NCBI RefSeq assembly: GCF_038066715.1
Contig: NZ_JBBUKT010000011.1
Coordinates: 62,001-126,000, forward strand
Direction of reading: 5' to 3'
From: Luteolibacter sp. Y139
Lineage (GTDB): Bacteria; Verrucomicrobiota; Verrucomicrobiia; Verrucomicrobiales; Akkermansiaceae
DNA length: 64,000 nt
Shown here in pieces: positions 8,123 to 17,900 of this stretch. Below the pieces are notes generated by a model. The model saw only the letters and a list, made by a program, of their open reading frames with translations, was not told the DNA's origin and searched no databases. Position numbers and translations under genes: made by a program. The first letter of the stretch is position 1. Every line of letters starts with the position of its first letter.

Positions 8123-10086
8123 TGACACCGGAACAGGAACGATTCGCGGAGCTTGCAACGAGGTCATTGGAAGGAACACCGGAGCTTCGGGATGAAGCTC
8201 GCTCCGAGGTTCTGGGCCGCCTTGCTCATACCGGAGCCGACCCCGCGGAGGCTTCGGCAAGGCTGGAGTCGAGTCAGCCGCGATCCTTCTGGATGCCGGT
8301 GTGCCTTTCAGCGTTGGCACTCGTCGTTCTGGGCCTATGCGCCAGCTGGCAGATGACGAAAGTCTTGCCTGAAGCCAGAACGCTTCAGGGGCTCACGAAT
8401 TTCGGATCGTCTCTCAATCCCAAGGATCGATTGCGAGAGCGACTCGACCCGGAGACGCGCGATTTCGTCTATGCCTGCATTGGTTCGGACCATGAAGTGG
8501 CGAAGAACCTCCAGCGACAATGGGAACTTCATCCCGACGAGCTGGGAATCTACGAGGAGCTTGTACACCGCCGCATCGCCGCGAAAGAAGGCTTGCCCCC
8601 GGGTTTTCAGAAAACGTGGCGACGTCGTGATGGCGACAATGGCATGTGGCTCTTCCTCGAGGCGGTTGGCAAGAATGAGGAATGGAAGGCCAAAGGGCCG
8701 CCTGCCGGGGAAACGTTTTCCCGGGAGACGCTGGACTTGCTTCGTCAAAGCGCTTCAGCCCCGAGGTTCAAGTCCTACTTGCCTGAACTCCGCAAGCATC
8801 GTCTCGCCCTGCTGGGCCCCACCGACACGATGGCGGGAGAGACGGAGATCTTCCTCTACTCGATTTCGGCGCTCTGGGCACCGAGCATTCGCTACCAGAA
8901 CGACGCGCTCCTCACCTTTAGCAAAGCGGCAAAGCAGGCCGTGGTGGATAAGAACGCCACGGAACTTGCAGCCGTGATCAAGTCTTACGAGCGCTTGCCT
9001 GGTCGTCTGGCCGGGAACGGGAGCACGCTTTTGGATCTGATTCCCGCCGCGTCTAGTTGGAGCGAAGCAAGCAAGGTCATGGTCCAAGCGAGCCGGGACC
9101 TCGGACTGCAAGAGGAAGAACTCCGGATGGAAGAACTCGGGAAGCAATTCTCGGACTACCAGGCGACGTATCATAGGTCCCGTGCCGACGCGAAGCCGAT
9201 GAGCTCTCTCGCGCGGGTGTTGGTGAGTGGTCCACTGCCTGACGTGGTCGTCGAGGCATCTGCTTTCGAGCCCGGCCGGCGGGTGGAATACGCCGTGATG
9301 GAGCGGATGTCAGCTTTGCTGGCAGCGATCGTGGTGCTGCTATTTCTCGCCGTTGCCGTTGTCGAAAGCTTCCGCCGGGGCCGTCGGGTCAATGGCTTGG
9401 CGACCGGCTTGGAGCCTCTGTTTCATAGGGTGGATCTGCTGTGGACTTTAGGCCTCGGAGTTGTCGTTCCGTTGTTGTGGTATTTCGGGATCACACGAGG
9501 GACTGCTTTCGGCCTGCGCGATATCGGAATGACTTACTACGAGAACCAGCCGCATCCTATCTTGATCCAGGAGGGAGCGGCTTTGGTATTCATGCTCCTG
9601 ATGATCGTTCAGACGGTGCGCTGGCGCGTCTCCACGAGAACCAGCTTCCTAGCGTTGAAACCTGCTCGGCCATGGATCGGGTGGACGATGGCGGGCGTTG
9701 CCGCGGTGGTCATGCTTTCGGCGGGTGGAGTCCGCTGGCTTCCGGGAAATCAGCAGCGCTATCTGCAGGCGATCGCAGCTACCGGTGGCTTGCCGTTGCT
9801 GTGGCTATTGTGGGAGACGGGGATGATGCTCTTTTCGTCCCGTGACCAAGCTCTCGGTGGCGTCCTTTTGTGCCGTCGCATGATCGTGCCGCTCACACTG
9901 CTGGCGGGATTGCTGCTCGCATGCCGGGGGCCGCTGATGGCGACCGAGCGTTATTGTCACGCGCAGGACAATGTGACCCGAGCTGACCGCGAGCGTGGTG
10001 GGTTGACCCTGTTGGAGAGTCAAGTGGTTGAGAACGTTCGCAGGCGCATGCACAAGGCATTTTCCGAAGCCAGCTCCGCCCGCTGA
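8122..10086 (+). CDS. Multi-pass membrane protein of unknown function, partner of AAA ATPase
   Basis: A 654-aa protein I do not recognise. It has one transmembrane segment near residues 57-77, then a soluble, probably extracytoplasmic, domain of about 310 residues rich in charged amino acids (such as RETLDLLRQS and PELRKHRL). About six hydrophobic helices follow between residues ~393 and 610. The C-terminal tail (residues 610-654) is again charged. The initial 55 residues contain an EQERFAELATRSLEGTPELRDEA helix-like segment that could dock to a cytoplasmic partner. The gene overlaps the AAA ATPase stop codon by one base (TGATG), implying translational coupling. No catalytic motif was seen. 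Confidence 0.75.
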   Translation: MTPEQERFAELATRSLEGTPELRDEARSEVLGRLAHTGADPAEASARLESSQPRSFWMPVCLSALALVVLGLCASWQMTKVLPEARTLQGLTNFGSSLNPKDRLRERLDPETRDFVYACIGSDHEVAKNLQRQWELHPDELGIYEELVHRRIAAKEGLPPGFQKTWRRRDGDNGMWLFLEAVGKNEEWKAKGPPAGETFSRETLDLLRQSASAPRFKSYLPELRKHRLALLGPTDTMAGETEIFLYSISALWAPSIRYQNDALLTFSKAAKQAVVDKNATELAAVIKSYERLPGRLAGNGSTLLDLIPAASSWSEASKVMVQASRDLGLQEEELRMEELGKQFSDYQATYHRSRADAKPMSSLARVLVSGPLPDVVVEASAFEPGRRVEYAVMERMSALLAAIVVLLFLAVAVVESFRRGRRVNGLATGLEPLFHRVDLLWTLGLGVVVPLLWYFGITRGTAFGLRDIGMTYYENQPHPILIQEGAALVFMLLMIVQTVRWRVSTRTSFLALKPARPWIGWTMAGVAAVVMLSAGGVRWLPGNQQRYLQAIAATGGLPLLWLLWETGMMLFSSRDQALGGVLLCRRMIVPLTLLAGLLLACRGPLMATERYCHAQDNVTRADRERGGLTLLESQVVENVRRRMHKAFSEASSAR

Positions 10087-10090
10087 GCAT

Positions 10091-10807
10091 CTACGATTCG
10101 GCCAAGGCGGCGAAGAGCGCTTGCATCTCTTCGTCTACCAGATCACCGGAGACCAAGGTGCGGGCGATCTCCTCGCGCAGTCGATGCCGGTAGCGCTTCC
10201 TTAGCCGGTGCACGGCGACCCGCGCGGCTCCTTCGGTCATGCCGAATTTTTCCGCGATCTCCGCGTAGGCGATGCGATTGCTGCCCATGCCGAGGAACGG
10301 CTTCCATCGCGCGAAGTCTTCTTCCTCTGCTTCAAGATCGGCCAGCACCTTGTCGAGCAAGGCCATCGCCCACTCGCGATCGAAGAGCACGTCGGGGCTG
10401 AGCGGGTCGGCGGGATCGAGGGCGAGCCCGGTTTCCGCGTCGCGCCGGTCGATGGAGATCCTCGTGGCAAAGCCACCGCGCTTTTGCCGGTGGGCATGGC
10501 GCCATTCGTTGGCGAGGTAGTGCTTGAGCGTGCCTAACAGGAATGCGCGAAAACGCCCGCGGTCGACATCGGCATGACGCAGGCCCTGGCCTTCCCAAAG
10601 GTGGGCGAAGAATCCCTGCACCAGATCCTCCGCATCATGTTCTCCGTGGCCGAGTCGACGGACGTAGCGGTAGAGCGGCGGCCAGTAGATGCGGAACAGC
10701 TCCGCCAATCCCTCGCGTGCCCGCGCAGGATCCTCCGCACCCGCGTCGCCGACGAGAGTCCAGCGGGTGGTGGCGAAGAAGGAGACGTGTGGCTTTTCTC
10801 CGGGCAT
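10091..10807 (-). CDS. ECF-type RNA polymerase sigma factor
   Basis: A 238-aa sigma-70-family protein. The N-terminal FATTRWTLVGDAG opening is typical of planctomycete/verrucomicrobial ECF sigma factors. Region 2 is seen as LFRIYWPPLYRYVRRLGHGEHDAEDLVQGFF (two adjacent motifs), and region 4 near the C-terminus contains AEIAEKFGMTEGAARVAVHRLRKRYR, a helix-turn-helix recognising the -35 element (described here in pieces). It would direct RNA polymerase to a small regulon. It lies downstream of a sigma/FecR pair on the same strand, separated by 63 bases, and converges with the membrane-protein gene at 10086. No separate anti-sigma gene is attached to it. Confidence 0.88.
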   Translation of the reverse strand: MPGEKPHVSFFATTRWTLVGDAGAEDPARAREGLAELFRIYWPPLYRYVRRLGHGEHDAEDLVQGFFAHLWEGQGLRHADVDRGRFRAFLLGTLKHYLANEWRHAHRQKRGGFATRISIDRRDAETGLALDPADPLSPDVLFDREWAMALLDKVLADLEAEEEDFARWKPFLGMGSNRIAYAEIAEKFGMTEGAARVAVHRLRKRYRHRLREEIARTLVSGDLVDEEMQALFAALAES

Positions 10808-10870
10808 GCGGTACTGCTCATCCTAACGGAAATCCGCTGCCGCGTTACACGAGAAAGATGTCAGCCGTGC

Positions 10871-12268
10871 TCAAGGATAGCGCACGTGACGGACGGTGAG
10901 CCGGCTCAGGGCAAAGTCACCGCCGTAGTCATTCCACAGCTCCAGCGACGTGGGCATCACCTTCGCTTCCGTGTCCAGTTCGGCCAGCGTTTCCCCTTGG
11001 GCATTGGTGCCGGCGTGGAGCGTGATCCTTCCCGCTGAGGGGTCGTAGCGCAGGGTGAGATCGTGCGTCTCCAGCGCGGACAAGCGGGTGAGGCTGGATT
11101 CCCGGCCGGCAATGTCATCGCGCAGACGCCAGCAGTGATTCTCGCGGGCAAGGGCGACCACCGAGCAGAGGCGCTTGCCATTCGCATCGATCAAGGTGAT
11201 TCGCTCGATGCCGCTGCGGCGGGTCTTCTTGTCACCCATCACCGCTGGAGGCGTGGTGGTGAACGTCGCCACGAGGACCTCGCGGCCTTCACCTGCCGGT
11301 GGGTCGGCGAAGATGGCTCCGAGATGGCGGAAGCCGCCGGAGGTATCGAGCTGGCCATCGCCCGTTGTCATGATGCCCTGCTGCTCGACCACCTTCCACG
11401 GCTTGCCGATATCCGGCTGTTTTCCAGCGAGCACCGTGCCCGCTGGCTCGCTGAAGTCGTCGTCGAAGATCACCTGTTCCACCGGCGGCAATTGGCGGAA
11501 AGCCGTCCGCTCTGCGGCAGCGCGCCGGGTTGGTCCACCATCGCGCCACGATGCGGATTCACCCGTGGAAAGCACCAGCTTGTCCTCCCCCGGTCGTGTG
11601 ATCTCCACGCTGCCGCCCAGCACGTGGACGTCGCAGGACCCATCGTCCAACGCGCGGATACCGAAGTCGGTGCCGACGTGCCGCACGGTCGCTCCGGCTA
11701 CCTTTACCTCGAAGCCGGGGCTGTCCGCTGCCGTGTGGAAGAAGATTCGGCCGCGGCGCAGCTCGAGATCGCCGTCATTGTTCAGCAGCCGCAGGCTTGC
11801 CGAGCCGTCGATGCTGGCTTCGGCGGAGGGATTCAATCGCACGAGCAGCACGCCATCGTGCACCTCGAGCACCTCGCCCTTTTTCCAGAACTTGGAAGTC
11901 GCCTCTTTCCCATCGATCAGGAAATGGCTGTCCGCGGTGGCGGTCATGGTCACCCGCGGCGTATTCGAGTGAATGACAAAGGCGGTGAAGAATCCGGCCA
12001 CCAAGACGGCGGCGAGGGCGAGCAGCAGCTTGCCGATCTTGCGCCGCTTGACCGTCGGAACGGTGACCACCTTCGCATGCGCGGCGAGGTGCTCCGGCAT
12101 CTCGTAGGTGTCCACGAGCATCTGGTCCGTGCAGAGCAGCGCGTAGTAGTCCTTCCGCGCGGCCGGATCGCGCAGCAGGATTTCCTGGAGGCGCGCGAAA
12201 TCCTCCTTGCCGATGGTGCCGTCGACCAACTCATGGATCAGCGGCACGGTCTCGGACGGCCTGCTCAT
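10871..12268 (-). CDS. FecR-domain anti-sigma-like membrane protein with LamG-like C-terminus
   Basis: A 465-aa single-pass membrane protein. The cytoplasmic N-terminus (1-80, containing LIHELVDGTIG and a DYYALLCTDQML segment) resembles the anti-sigma part of FecR-type regulators. A transmembrane helix (LLLALAAVLVAGFFTAFVI) spans about residues 80-98. The periplasmic FecR domain follows, with GRIFFHTAADSPGFEV, GTDFGIR and the typical VLGGSVEITR / LSTGESA segments to about residue 245. The remaining ~210 residues look like a concanavalin/LamG-like beta-sandwich (DLTLRYDPSAGRITLHAG). Its start overlaps the stop of the sigma gene as ATGA, the standard arrangement of a sigma factor with its regulator. 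Confidence 0.82.
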   Translation of the reverse strand: MSRPSETVPLIHELVDGTIGKEDFARLQEILLRDPAARKDYYALLCTDQMLVDTYEMPEHLAAHAKVVTVPTVKRRKIGKLLLALAAVLVAGFFTAFVIHSNTPRVTMTATADSHFLIDGKEATSKFWKKGEVLEVHDGVLLVRLNPSAEASIDGSASLRLLNNDGDLELRRGRIFFHTAADSPGFEVKVAGATVRHVGTDFGIRALDDGSCDVHVLGGSVEITRPGEDKLVLSTGESASWRDGGPTRRAAAERTAFRQLPPVEQVIFDDDFSEPAGTVLAGKQPDIGKPWKVVEQQGIMTTGDGQLDTSGGFRHLGAIFADPPAGEGREVLVATFTTTPPAVMGDKKTRRSGIERITLIDANGKRLCSVVALARENHCWRLRDDIAGRESSLTRLSALETHDLTLRYDPSAGRITLHAGTNAQGETLAELDTEAKVMPTSLELWNDYGGDFALSRLTVRHVRYP

Positions 12269-12798
12269 GAACTCTCAGGTTGGTGGAGTTGCCCTTCAAT
12301 GCAGCGCCGCAGTCCGGCACGGAGCTGATGGAGGCGCGCCTTCAGCGTGCCCACGCTGCGGTGGGTGTCGTTTGCCAGTGTCTCCAGCGAGCCGCCGCTC
12401 CAGTAGCGATGGCGCAGCAGCTCGGTGTCCTTGGGCGTGAGCTTGGCCAAGCAATTGGAAAGCGCGGCGCGGCGCTCGGGAAGTTCGTCCACGGTATCGG
12501 CGAACTCGGTGGCGAAGAGGTCGAACAGCTTGTCGTCGAACGTGACCAGCGGCGACTTTCGCTGCTTGCGGAGGTGGCTCTTCACTTCCAGCTGGGCGAT
12601 TTGAAACGACCAGTTCTTGAAGCTGGAGCCCGGGCGGAATTTCTCGCGCTTCTTCCACAGCACCATGTTCACCGCCTGCCGGATGTCGTAGGCCGCGTGC
12701 ATGTCACCGGTGAGCGCGCGGATGAAATAGAACAAATCCATCTGGCAGCGGGTCAGTTCGCTCACGAATTCGTCGAGATTCTCTTCACTGGGGTCCAT
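12265..12798 (-). CDS. Sigma-70 family factor, Rhodopirellula/Verrucomicrobium type
   Basis: A 177-aa sigma factor. Region 2 includes CQMDLFYFIRALTGDMHAAYD and NMVLWKKREKF; the C-terminal region 4 includes LETLANDTHRSVGTLKARLHQLR, a helix-turn-helix. This matches the PVC-phylum sigma-70 family that is normally encoded just ahead of a FecR/LamG membrane protein. I chose the ATG at 12798 (MDPSEENLDEF) because the upstream in-frame extension reads into the queG 3' end and looks non-homologous. The stop codon overlaps the FecR start in ATGA. Release from FecR on an outside signal is the likely regulation. Confidence 0.85.
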   Translation of the reverse strand: MDPSEENLDEFVSELTRCQMDLFYFIRALTGDMHAAYDIRQAVNMVLWKKREKFRPGSSFKNWSFQIAQLEVKSHLRKQRKSPLVTFDDKLFDLFATEFADTVDELPERRAALSNCLAKLTPKDTELLRHRYWSGGSLETLANDTHRSVGTLKARLHQLRAGLRRCIEGQLHQPESS

Positions 12799-12836
12799 GG
12801 CTGCCAAGAATGCACGGCCTGTGCCGGTAGCGAGGT

Positions 12837-13868
12837 TTAGTTTGCGGGCGGGATTTCCGCCAGTCTGTCGCGGATCTTTTTCACGGCCCATGTGGCGTGT
12901 TCGGCAATCAGTGGATCCGGGTCGACCGCCGCCTGATCCAGCGCGGGAAGATCGTCCGCTCCGCCGGTATTTCCGAGCACCACGCAGACGTTTCGCAGGA
13001 AACGCGGGCGCTTGATCCGCTTGATCGGAGATTTGGAGAAAAGCGTGCGGAAAGCATCATCGTCGAGCGCCAGGAAATCGCGTGCCTTCATCGCGAAGAC
13101 CGCTTCGCGGGCGTGGAAGCGAGCTTCGCGGGCCTCCTTGGCAAAGCGGTTCCATGGGCACACCTCCAGGCAGGCGTCGCAGCCGTAGAGCCGGTCGCCG
13201 ATCGCCTCGCGGAATTCCTCCGGGATCGGTCCCTTGTGCTCAATGGTGAGATAGGAAATGCAGCGCCTGGCATCCACCCGGTGCGGCGCGGTGATCGCCT
13301 TCGTGGGACAGGCATCGATGCAACGCGTGCATTTCCCGCAGTGGTCGCCGAAGACCGGGTCCGGCGGCAGATCGAGCGTGGTCAGCAGCTCGGCGAGGAA
13401 GAACCACGTACCGATCTCGCGGTGGATCTGGACGGTCGACTTGCCATTCCAGCCGAGTCCCGCGTCGCTGGCAAAGTCCCGCTCCAGCACCGGGCCGGTA
13501 TCCACGTAAAACCGCTGCGCGCCACCCAGTGCCTGCATGCCCTCGTCCATCCGGCGCAGCATCTTCTCGATGATGTCGTGGTAGTCGTCATTCCACGCGT
13601 AGCGGGCGATCCGGTAGCCTTCGCCTGCGCTACGGCCGGGATAGTAGTTCAGCGCGAGGCAGACCACTGCCTTGCAGCCGGGCAGTACCTCGCGGGGGTC
13701 GCAGCGGCGCTCCGGCGTGCGCTCCATCCATGCCATCTCGCCGTGGCAGCCATCGCCGATCCAGTCCCGGAAGGCGTCCGCATGCGTCGCCACGCCCGCG
13801 GCCGCGATCCGGCAATCATCGAAGCCGGTCTCGCGGGCGAGCTGCTTGATCGCATCGGCCGGGGACAT
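12837..13868 (-). CDS. queG: Epoxyqueuosine reductase QueG
   Basis: A 343-aa cytoplasmic iron-sulfur enzyme that reduces epoxyqueuosine to queuosine in tRNA, the last step of queuosine synthesis, using cobalamin. Two 4Fe-4S ferredoxin motifs are visible: CGKCTRCIDACPTKAI near residue 180 and CDACLEVCPWNRF near residue 235. Other family segments are LNYYPG, VDTGPVLERDFA and GWNGKST. The C-terminus has the HEAT-like repeat (RNVCVVLGNTG, AEHATWAVKKI) found in the long QueG form. The ATG at 13868 (MSPADAIKQLARE) was preferred; an in-frame start 18 codons upstream adds a proline-rich leader unlike the family. No other queuosine genes are in the window. It is divergent from the next gene across 108 bases. 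Confidence 0.93.
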   Translation of the reverse strand: MSPADAIKQLARETGFDDCRIAAAGVATHADAFRDWIGDGCHGEMAWMERTPERRCDPREVLPGCKAVVCLALNYYPGRSAGEGYRIARYAWNDDYHDIIEKMLRRMDEGMQALGGAQRFYVDTGPVLERDFASDAGLGWNGKSTVQIHREIGTWFFLAELLTTLDLPPDPVFGDHCGKCTRCIDACPTKAITAPHRVDARRCISYLTIEHKGPIPEEFREAIGDRLYGCDACLEVCPWNRFAKEAREARFHAREAVFAMKARDFLALDDDAFRTLFSKSPIKRIKRPRFLRNVCVVLGNTGGADDLPALDQAAVDPDPLIAEHATWAVKKIRDRLAEIPPAN

Positions 13869-13976
13869 AGGGGGACCATGGGGCGGGAAGGGGGGGGTGA
13901 CAACTGTGGCGTGGCTCTCCACCCTACCCGAATCGGTGGATTGAAATCCCCGGCGGGTCCGTCACGTTTGGAAACC

Positions 13977-14867
13977 ATGCACCGTCGGCACTTTCTCGAA
14001 TCCTCCGCCCTCGCCCTCGCCGCCACCGGCATTTCGCCTCTGATGGCGGCGGAAGCCGCCCCGGTGGCAGCGGACCGCCCGCTCGCTGTTTTCACCAAGA
14101 TGCTGGAAAAGGTGCCGGCGGACGAACTCGCGGAGAAAGTGGCCGCTCTTGGCGTGACCGGCATCGAGGCCCCGATCCGCGCCGGGGGCCACATCGAGCC
14201 GAAGGACGTGCCGGACAAGCTGCCAGCCTTCGCCGAGGCCTTCAAAAAGCGGGGCCTCGAAATCGTGATCCTTTCGTCCGATGTCGATCAGGCGAGCGAC
14301 GAGCACGCGAAGGTGCTCCGGACCGCGGCTTCACTCGGCATCAAGCGCTACCGGCTGAAGCACTACAACTACGACCTGAAGAAGCCAATCGCGCCACAGC
14401 TCGCCGACATCCGGGCCAAGCTCATCGACATCGCTGCGATGAACAAGGAGCTCGGCGTGCAGGGTCAGTATCAGAACCACCGCGGCAACAACTACGTGGG
14501 TGGGCCGATCTGGGACATGGTCTGGGCGCTTGATGGCATCGATCCGGCGCAGCTGGGCCTCGCGTTTGATTTTGCGCATGCGACCGTCGAGGGAGGCAAT
14601 GCGTGGGAGCTGAACCTGCATCGCGCCGCGCCGCACATCGTGGCTTTTTATTTCAAGGACTACCGCCTGGATGGGCGTGAGTGGAATCCCTGCCCTCTTG
14701 GCGAAGGCTCGGTGAATCCGAAGTCGGCTGCTCTCGTTCGGCAGCTTCTTCCGGCGACCACGCCGATCTCGGTCCACATCGAATACATCAGCGGGAAGGA
14801 TCAGGCTGCCCGCATGTTTGAGGCGATGAAGAACGACGTGGCGACCTTGAAGAAGTGGCTGGCGTGA
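13977..14867 (+). CDS. Exported sugar phosphate isomerase/epimerase-like protein (xylose isomerase-like TIM barrel)
   Basis: A 296-aa protein starting MHRRHFLESSALALA, a Tat-like signal peptide with a short arginine pair followed by a hydrophobic stretch and cleavage after MAAEA. The mature part reads as a TIM-barrel of the AP endonuclease 2/xylose-isomerase-like superfamily: GVTGIEAPIRAGGHIEP near residue 60, VILSSDVDQ, LAFDFAHATVEGG near residue 200 and PISVHIEYI near the end. These supply the E/D/H metal ligands typical of the fold. Proteins of this type in Verrucomicrobia are annotated as sugar isomerases, but substrates are rarely known. The gene stands alone, converging with the giant CotH gene. 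Confidence 0.8.
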   Translation: MHRRHFLESSALALAATGISPLMAAEAAPVAADRPLAVFTKMLEKVPADELAEKVAALGVTGIEAPIRAGGHIEPKDVPDKLPAFAEAFKKRGLEIVILSSDVDQASDEHAKVLRTAASLGIKRYRLKHYNYDLKKPIAPQLADIRAKLIDIAAMNKELGVQGQYQNHRGNNYVGGPIWDMVWALDGIDPAQLGLAFDFAHATVEGGNAWELNLHRAAPHIVAFYFKDYRLDGREWNPCPLGEGSVNPKSAALVRQLLPATTPISVHIEYISGKDQAARMFEAMKNDVATLKKWLA

Positions 14868-14901
14868 GTGGTGGGTGCGGGGGCAAGGATGTCCCCGCTC
14901 C

Positions 14902-17900
14902 TCAGGGGCCGAAGGCGAAGCGTGCGAAGAACTTGGCTCCTCCTGGCGGTGGGGTGATGCGGTAGGTCAGGCGATCCACCGCCGGGCTGGTGGTCACCCG
15001 TTGGCTGCCGACGAATTCCGCGCCAGCATCCACGGCCCAGCTGGTGAGGTTCGTGGAAATCTCGGGAGTCACGGATGCCCCTTCCGCAGTGGCGCGGCGC
15101 GTGATCGTCATCAGGAACTTGCCATCTGCCTCGGCGGTGAAGGTTGGTGCGAGGCTTCGGTCAGCGACCTGCGGATTGCCTCCGAGAAAGTACTCCTCGC
15201 GCGTGGTGAAGCCGTCACCGTCCAGATCGGCGTTGTCGCCGGGATTGCCATTCGCGGCCTTCCAGTCGGCATAGCTCTGCGTGTCGCTGAGGCCAGGAGT
15301 ACCGCCGCCTGTCACCGCGCTTGCGCGCCAGCTCCGCGGATCTTTGTGGTCCGGTGCGGTCGTGGGATTGACCAGCACCAGCGAATAGCCATCGCCGTCC
15401 GCCTCGACCGGCCACGGGGGCACGTCATCGTAGGTGAAGTCGTGCAACTCGGTGCCGTTGGCGGCGACCAGCCGGATGTGCTCGCCGGAGTTATCGAGAT
15501 TGTTGGGGAAGGTTCCCGCGATGGGCCTGCCGGTTCCAAACGCGGCGTTGAAGGCTGCGACGTCTTTCACCACCAGGGTCCGCGCTCCGGGTGCCAGCAG
15601 CGTGCCGCCGGGGAAGGTGAAGGTGAGGCCTGCGGCGAAGTTCACGCTGCTCAGGTCGAGCGTCGCGTTCGAGACATTCGTCAGCTCCACATACTCGGTG
15701 GTTTCGACGTCTCCCGGTGGATTGTAGTAGATCTCGGAGACGACCAGGGTGGACGGCGTGGGCAGCGCGATGCCACCGGTATTCGTGACAACAATGCTGT
15801 CGCTGCCAACCACGGCGCCGGTGAAATCCACGGCTTCCAGCGTGATGGCATTCGGACCGGAGGCGATTGGCACGGCGGCTTGCCATGCGGTGGAGGATGT
15901 CCACGTCACGGCCAGCGGCACGCTCGATCCGGCGAGGCGGATGTTGCGCACGTTCACCCAGCCGGTACCCGCTAGGGTTACCGGGCTGAAGGGAGTGGAG
16001 AAGTTCGCTCCGTTGTTGGTGGTGATGTTGAAGGCGACGGTTGGCGTGTCGCTTTGGATCGCACCGAGGATGTAATTCGAGCGCGTGTTGATGTAGCTCA
16101 AGTGACCGGCGAAATCCTGGCCCGGCAGCAAGTTGCCGTAGTGCGCGGCCCATGGCCCCATGTAGCTCTGGTTGAAGACGGTCGTGCAGATATGATGGAG
16201 GTGGCCGAGGTAGAGGCGGCGGCGCGCGGGATTGGCGACAAGCTTCTGGAGTTCGGAATTGTCAAAGATGCCGCGCGTTGCATTGAACGCGTAGTCCATG
16301 TCGTGCGGGAAGTAGAGGACGCGCCCATCCGGCCGGGCATAGAAGATCCCGTTGTGGTTCGAGTTGTCGAAGAACGAGTCTCCCGCGCCCGTGGTGCAGG
16401 CATGGGCCAGTGCTTCGAGCCACTGGTCCGGATCGATGACGTCGGTCAAGCCGGCTTCAAAGGCGCTGCCGCTCCTGGAGAACTGCTTCGCGGCTGCCAT
16501 GATGCGCGAGTAGTCGTCCTTGTCCTGATTGTTTTCCTGCAGGAAGTTCCAGCGGTAGTTCTCCTTGTCGTCGCCTAGGTCGGTCATGTCCGTGCCGACC
16601 ACGCCGTCCGGCTGGGGCAGCTTGTAGCCATTGGCATCGGTCGTAGTCGGGTAGTAGATCAGCTCGTACTCCCAGGCCGACCCATCGCTGCCGTGTTCGA
16701 ACTGCGAGTCGAGGAAGACGTCGCCGTAGCGGGCCATTTGCAGGATCGCCTGGCTGGTGTGGGCCGGGTTCGGCGCGATGACCTGGCAGAGGTCGTTGTA
16801 TTCGGCGGGAATGTTGCCGCCGGCGGCCATGGTGTGATCGAAGAGGATTTCGCGGCAGCCGGTATCCTGGCCGTCCGAGCGGTCGATCGCCACGGTCTTA
16901 TGAACACCGCGGAACAGCTGGCCTTGGTTGAAGTCGAGATTGAACCCGACGCGCTGGTCGGAGGGGCGGCCGCGCTGGCTGCTCTTCAAGCGGACGCCGA
17001 CGTCGTAGTAGACCTCGTTCTCGTCATAGATGACCGTGCAGCCGAGCCGCTCGTTGCTCATCAGGTTGTTCTCCTGGTAGAGCAGGGCCTTGTCCGCCGC
17101 GTCCATCACGATGCGGATGTTGTGAAGCCCGTTGGTGGCGGCCAGGCTGTCGTTCACCTGATAGAGCGCGTGAGAGGCGACGCCATCGGCGGGGAAGTAC
17201 GAGGTTTGTGGTACTGCCGCCGCATCCGTGGCGGAAACGTAGAAGCGCACCACGCTGGCGGCGGTTTGGCCCGGGACGACGGCGGTGAAGGTGGCTCCGT
17301 CGCCGGTGGCGGTCATCGGCACGGCCGTGAACGATCCGCCATTCACCGCGTAGCCAAGTGTCAGTGTGCCGAGCCCGTCGGGGTCCGCGGCACGTGCTGT
17401 CACGGTCACGCTTTGACCTGCATTCGGCACGGCGGGCGAGTGGGTGAAGCGAGTGAAGCTGGGCCCGGCATTCGGCAGGGCGGTGGAGTTCGCCGTGCCC
17501 GGAGTGCCGGGGTTTTCAAACCTCGTCAGCTCGGTCGTCTTCGCGCAGCGATTGAAGTAGAGCCGCGTATTGAGCCGGTTCGATCCGCTGAGCCAGCGGG
17601 CGCGATAGCGGATTTCGTAGACGCGGCCGTTCACCACCGACCTTCCGTTGGTGAGGGTGGTCTCCACGTGGTTGTGCATGTGCTCGGTGGCTCCCTTTGC
17701 GGAAAGGTGCAGCACCGGGTTGCCGGGTTGGGAAGGATCGTCGATCACCTCGGCGTGGCGATGGTTGCCGAGGAAACGCCAGCCGGTCGTTCCCGAACTG
17801 AAGTTGCCATTGGCGATCATCGGTGTGGCGGTGGTGTCGGGATTTTCGATCACGGCGATGTCATCCAGCAACACGTCACCATCGTCTAACAAACCAAAGA

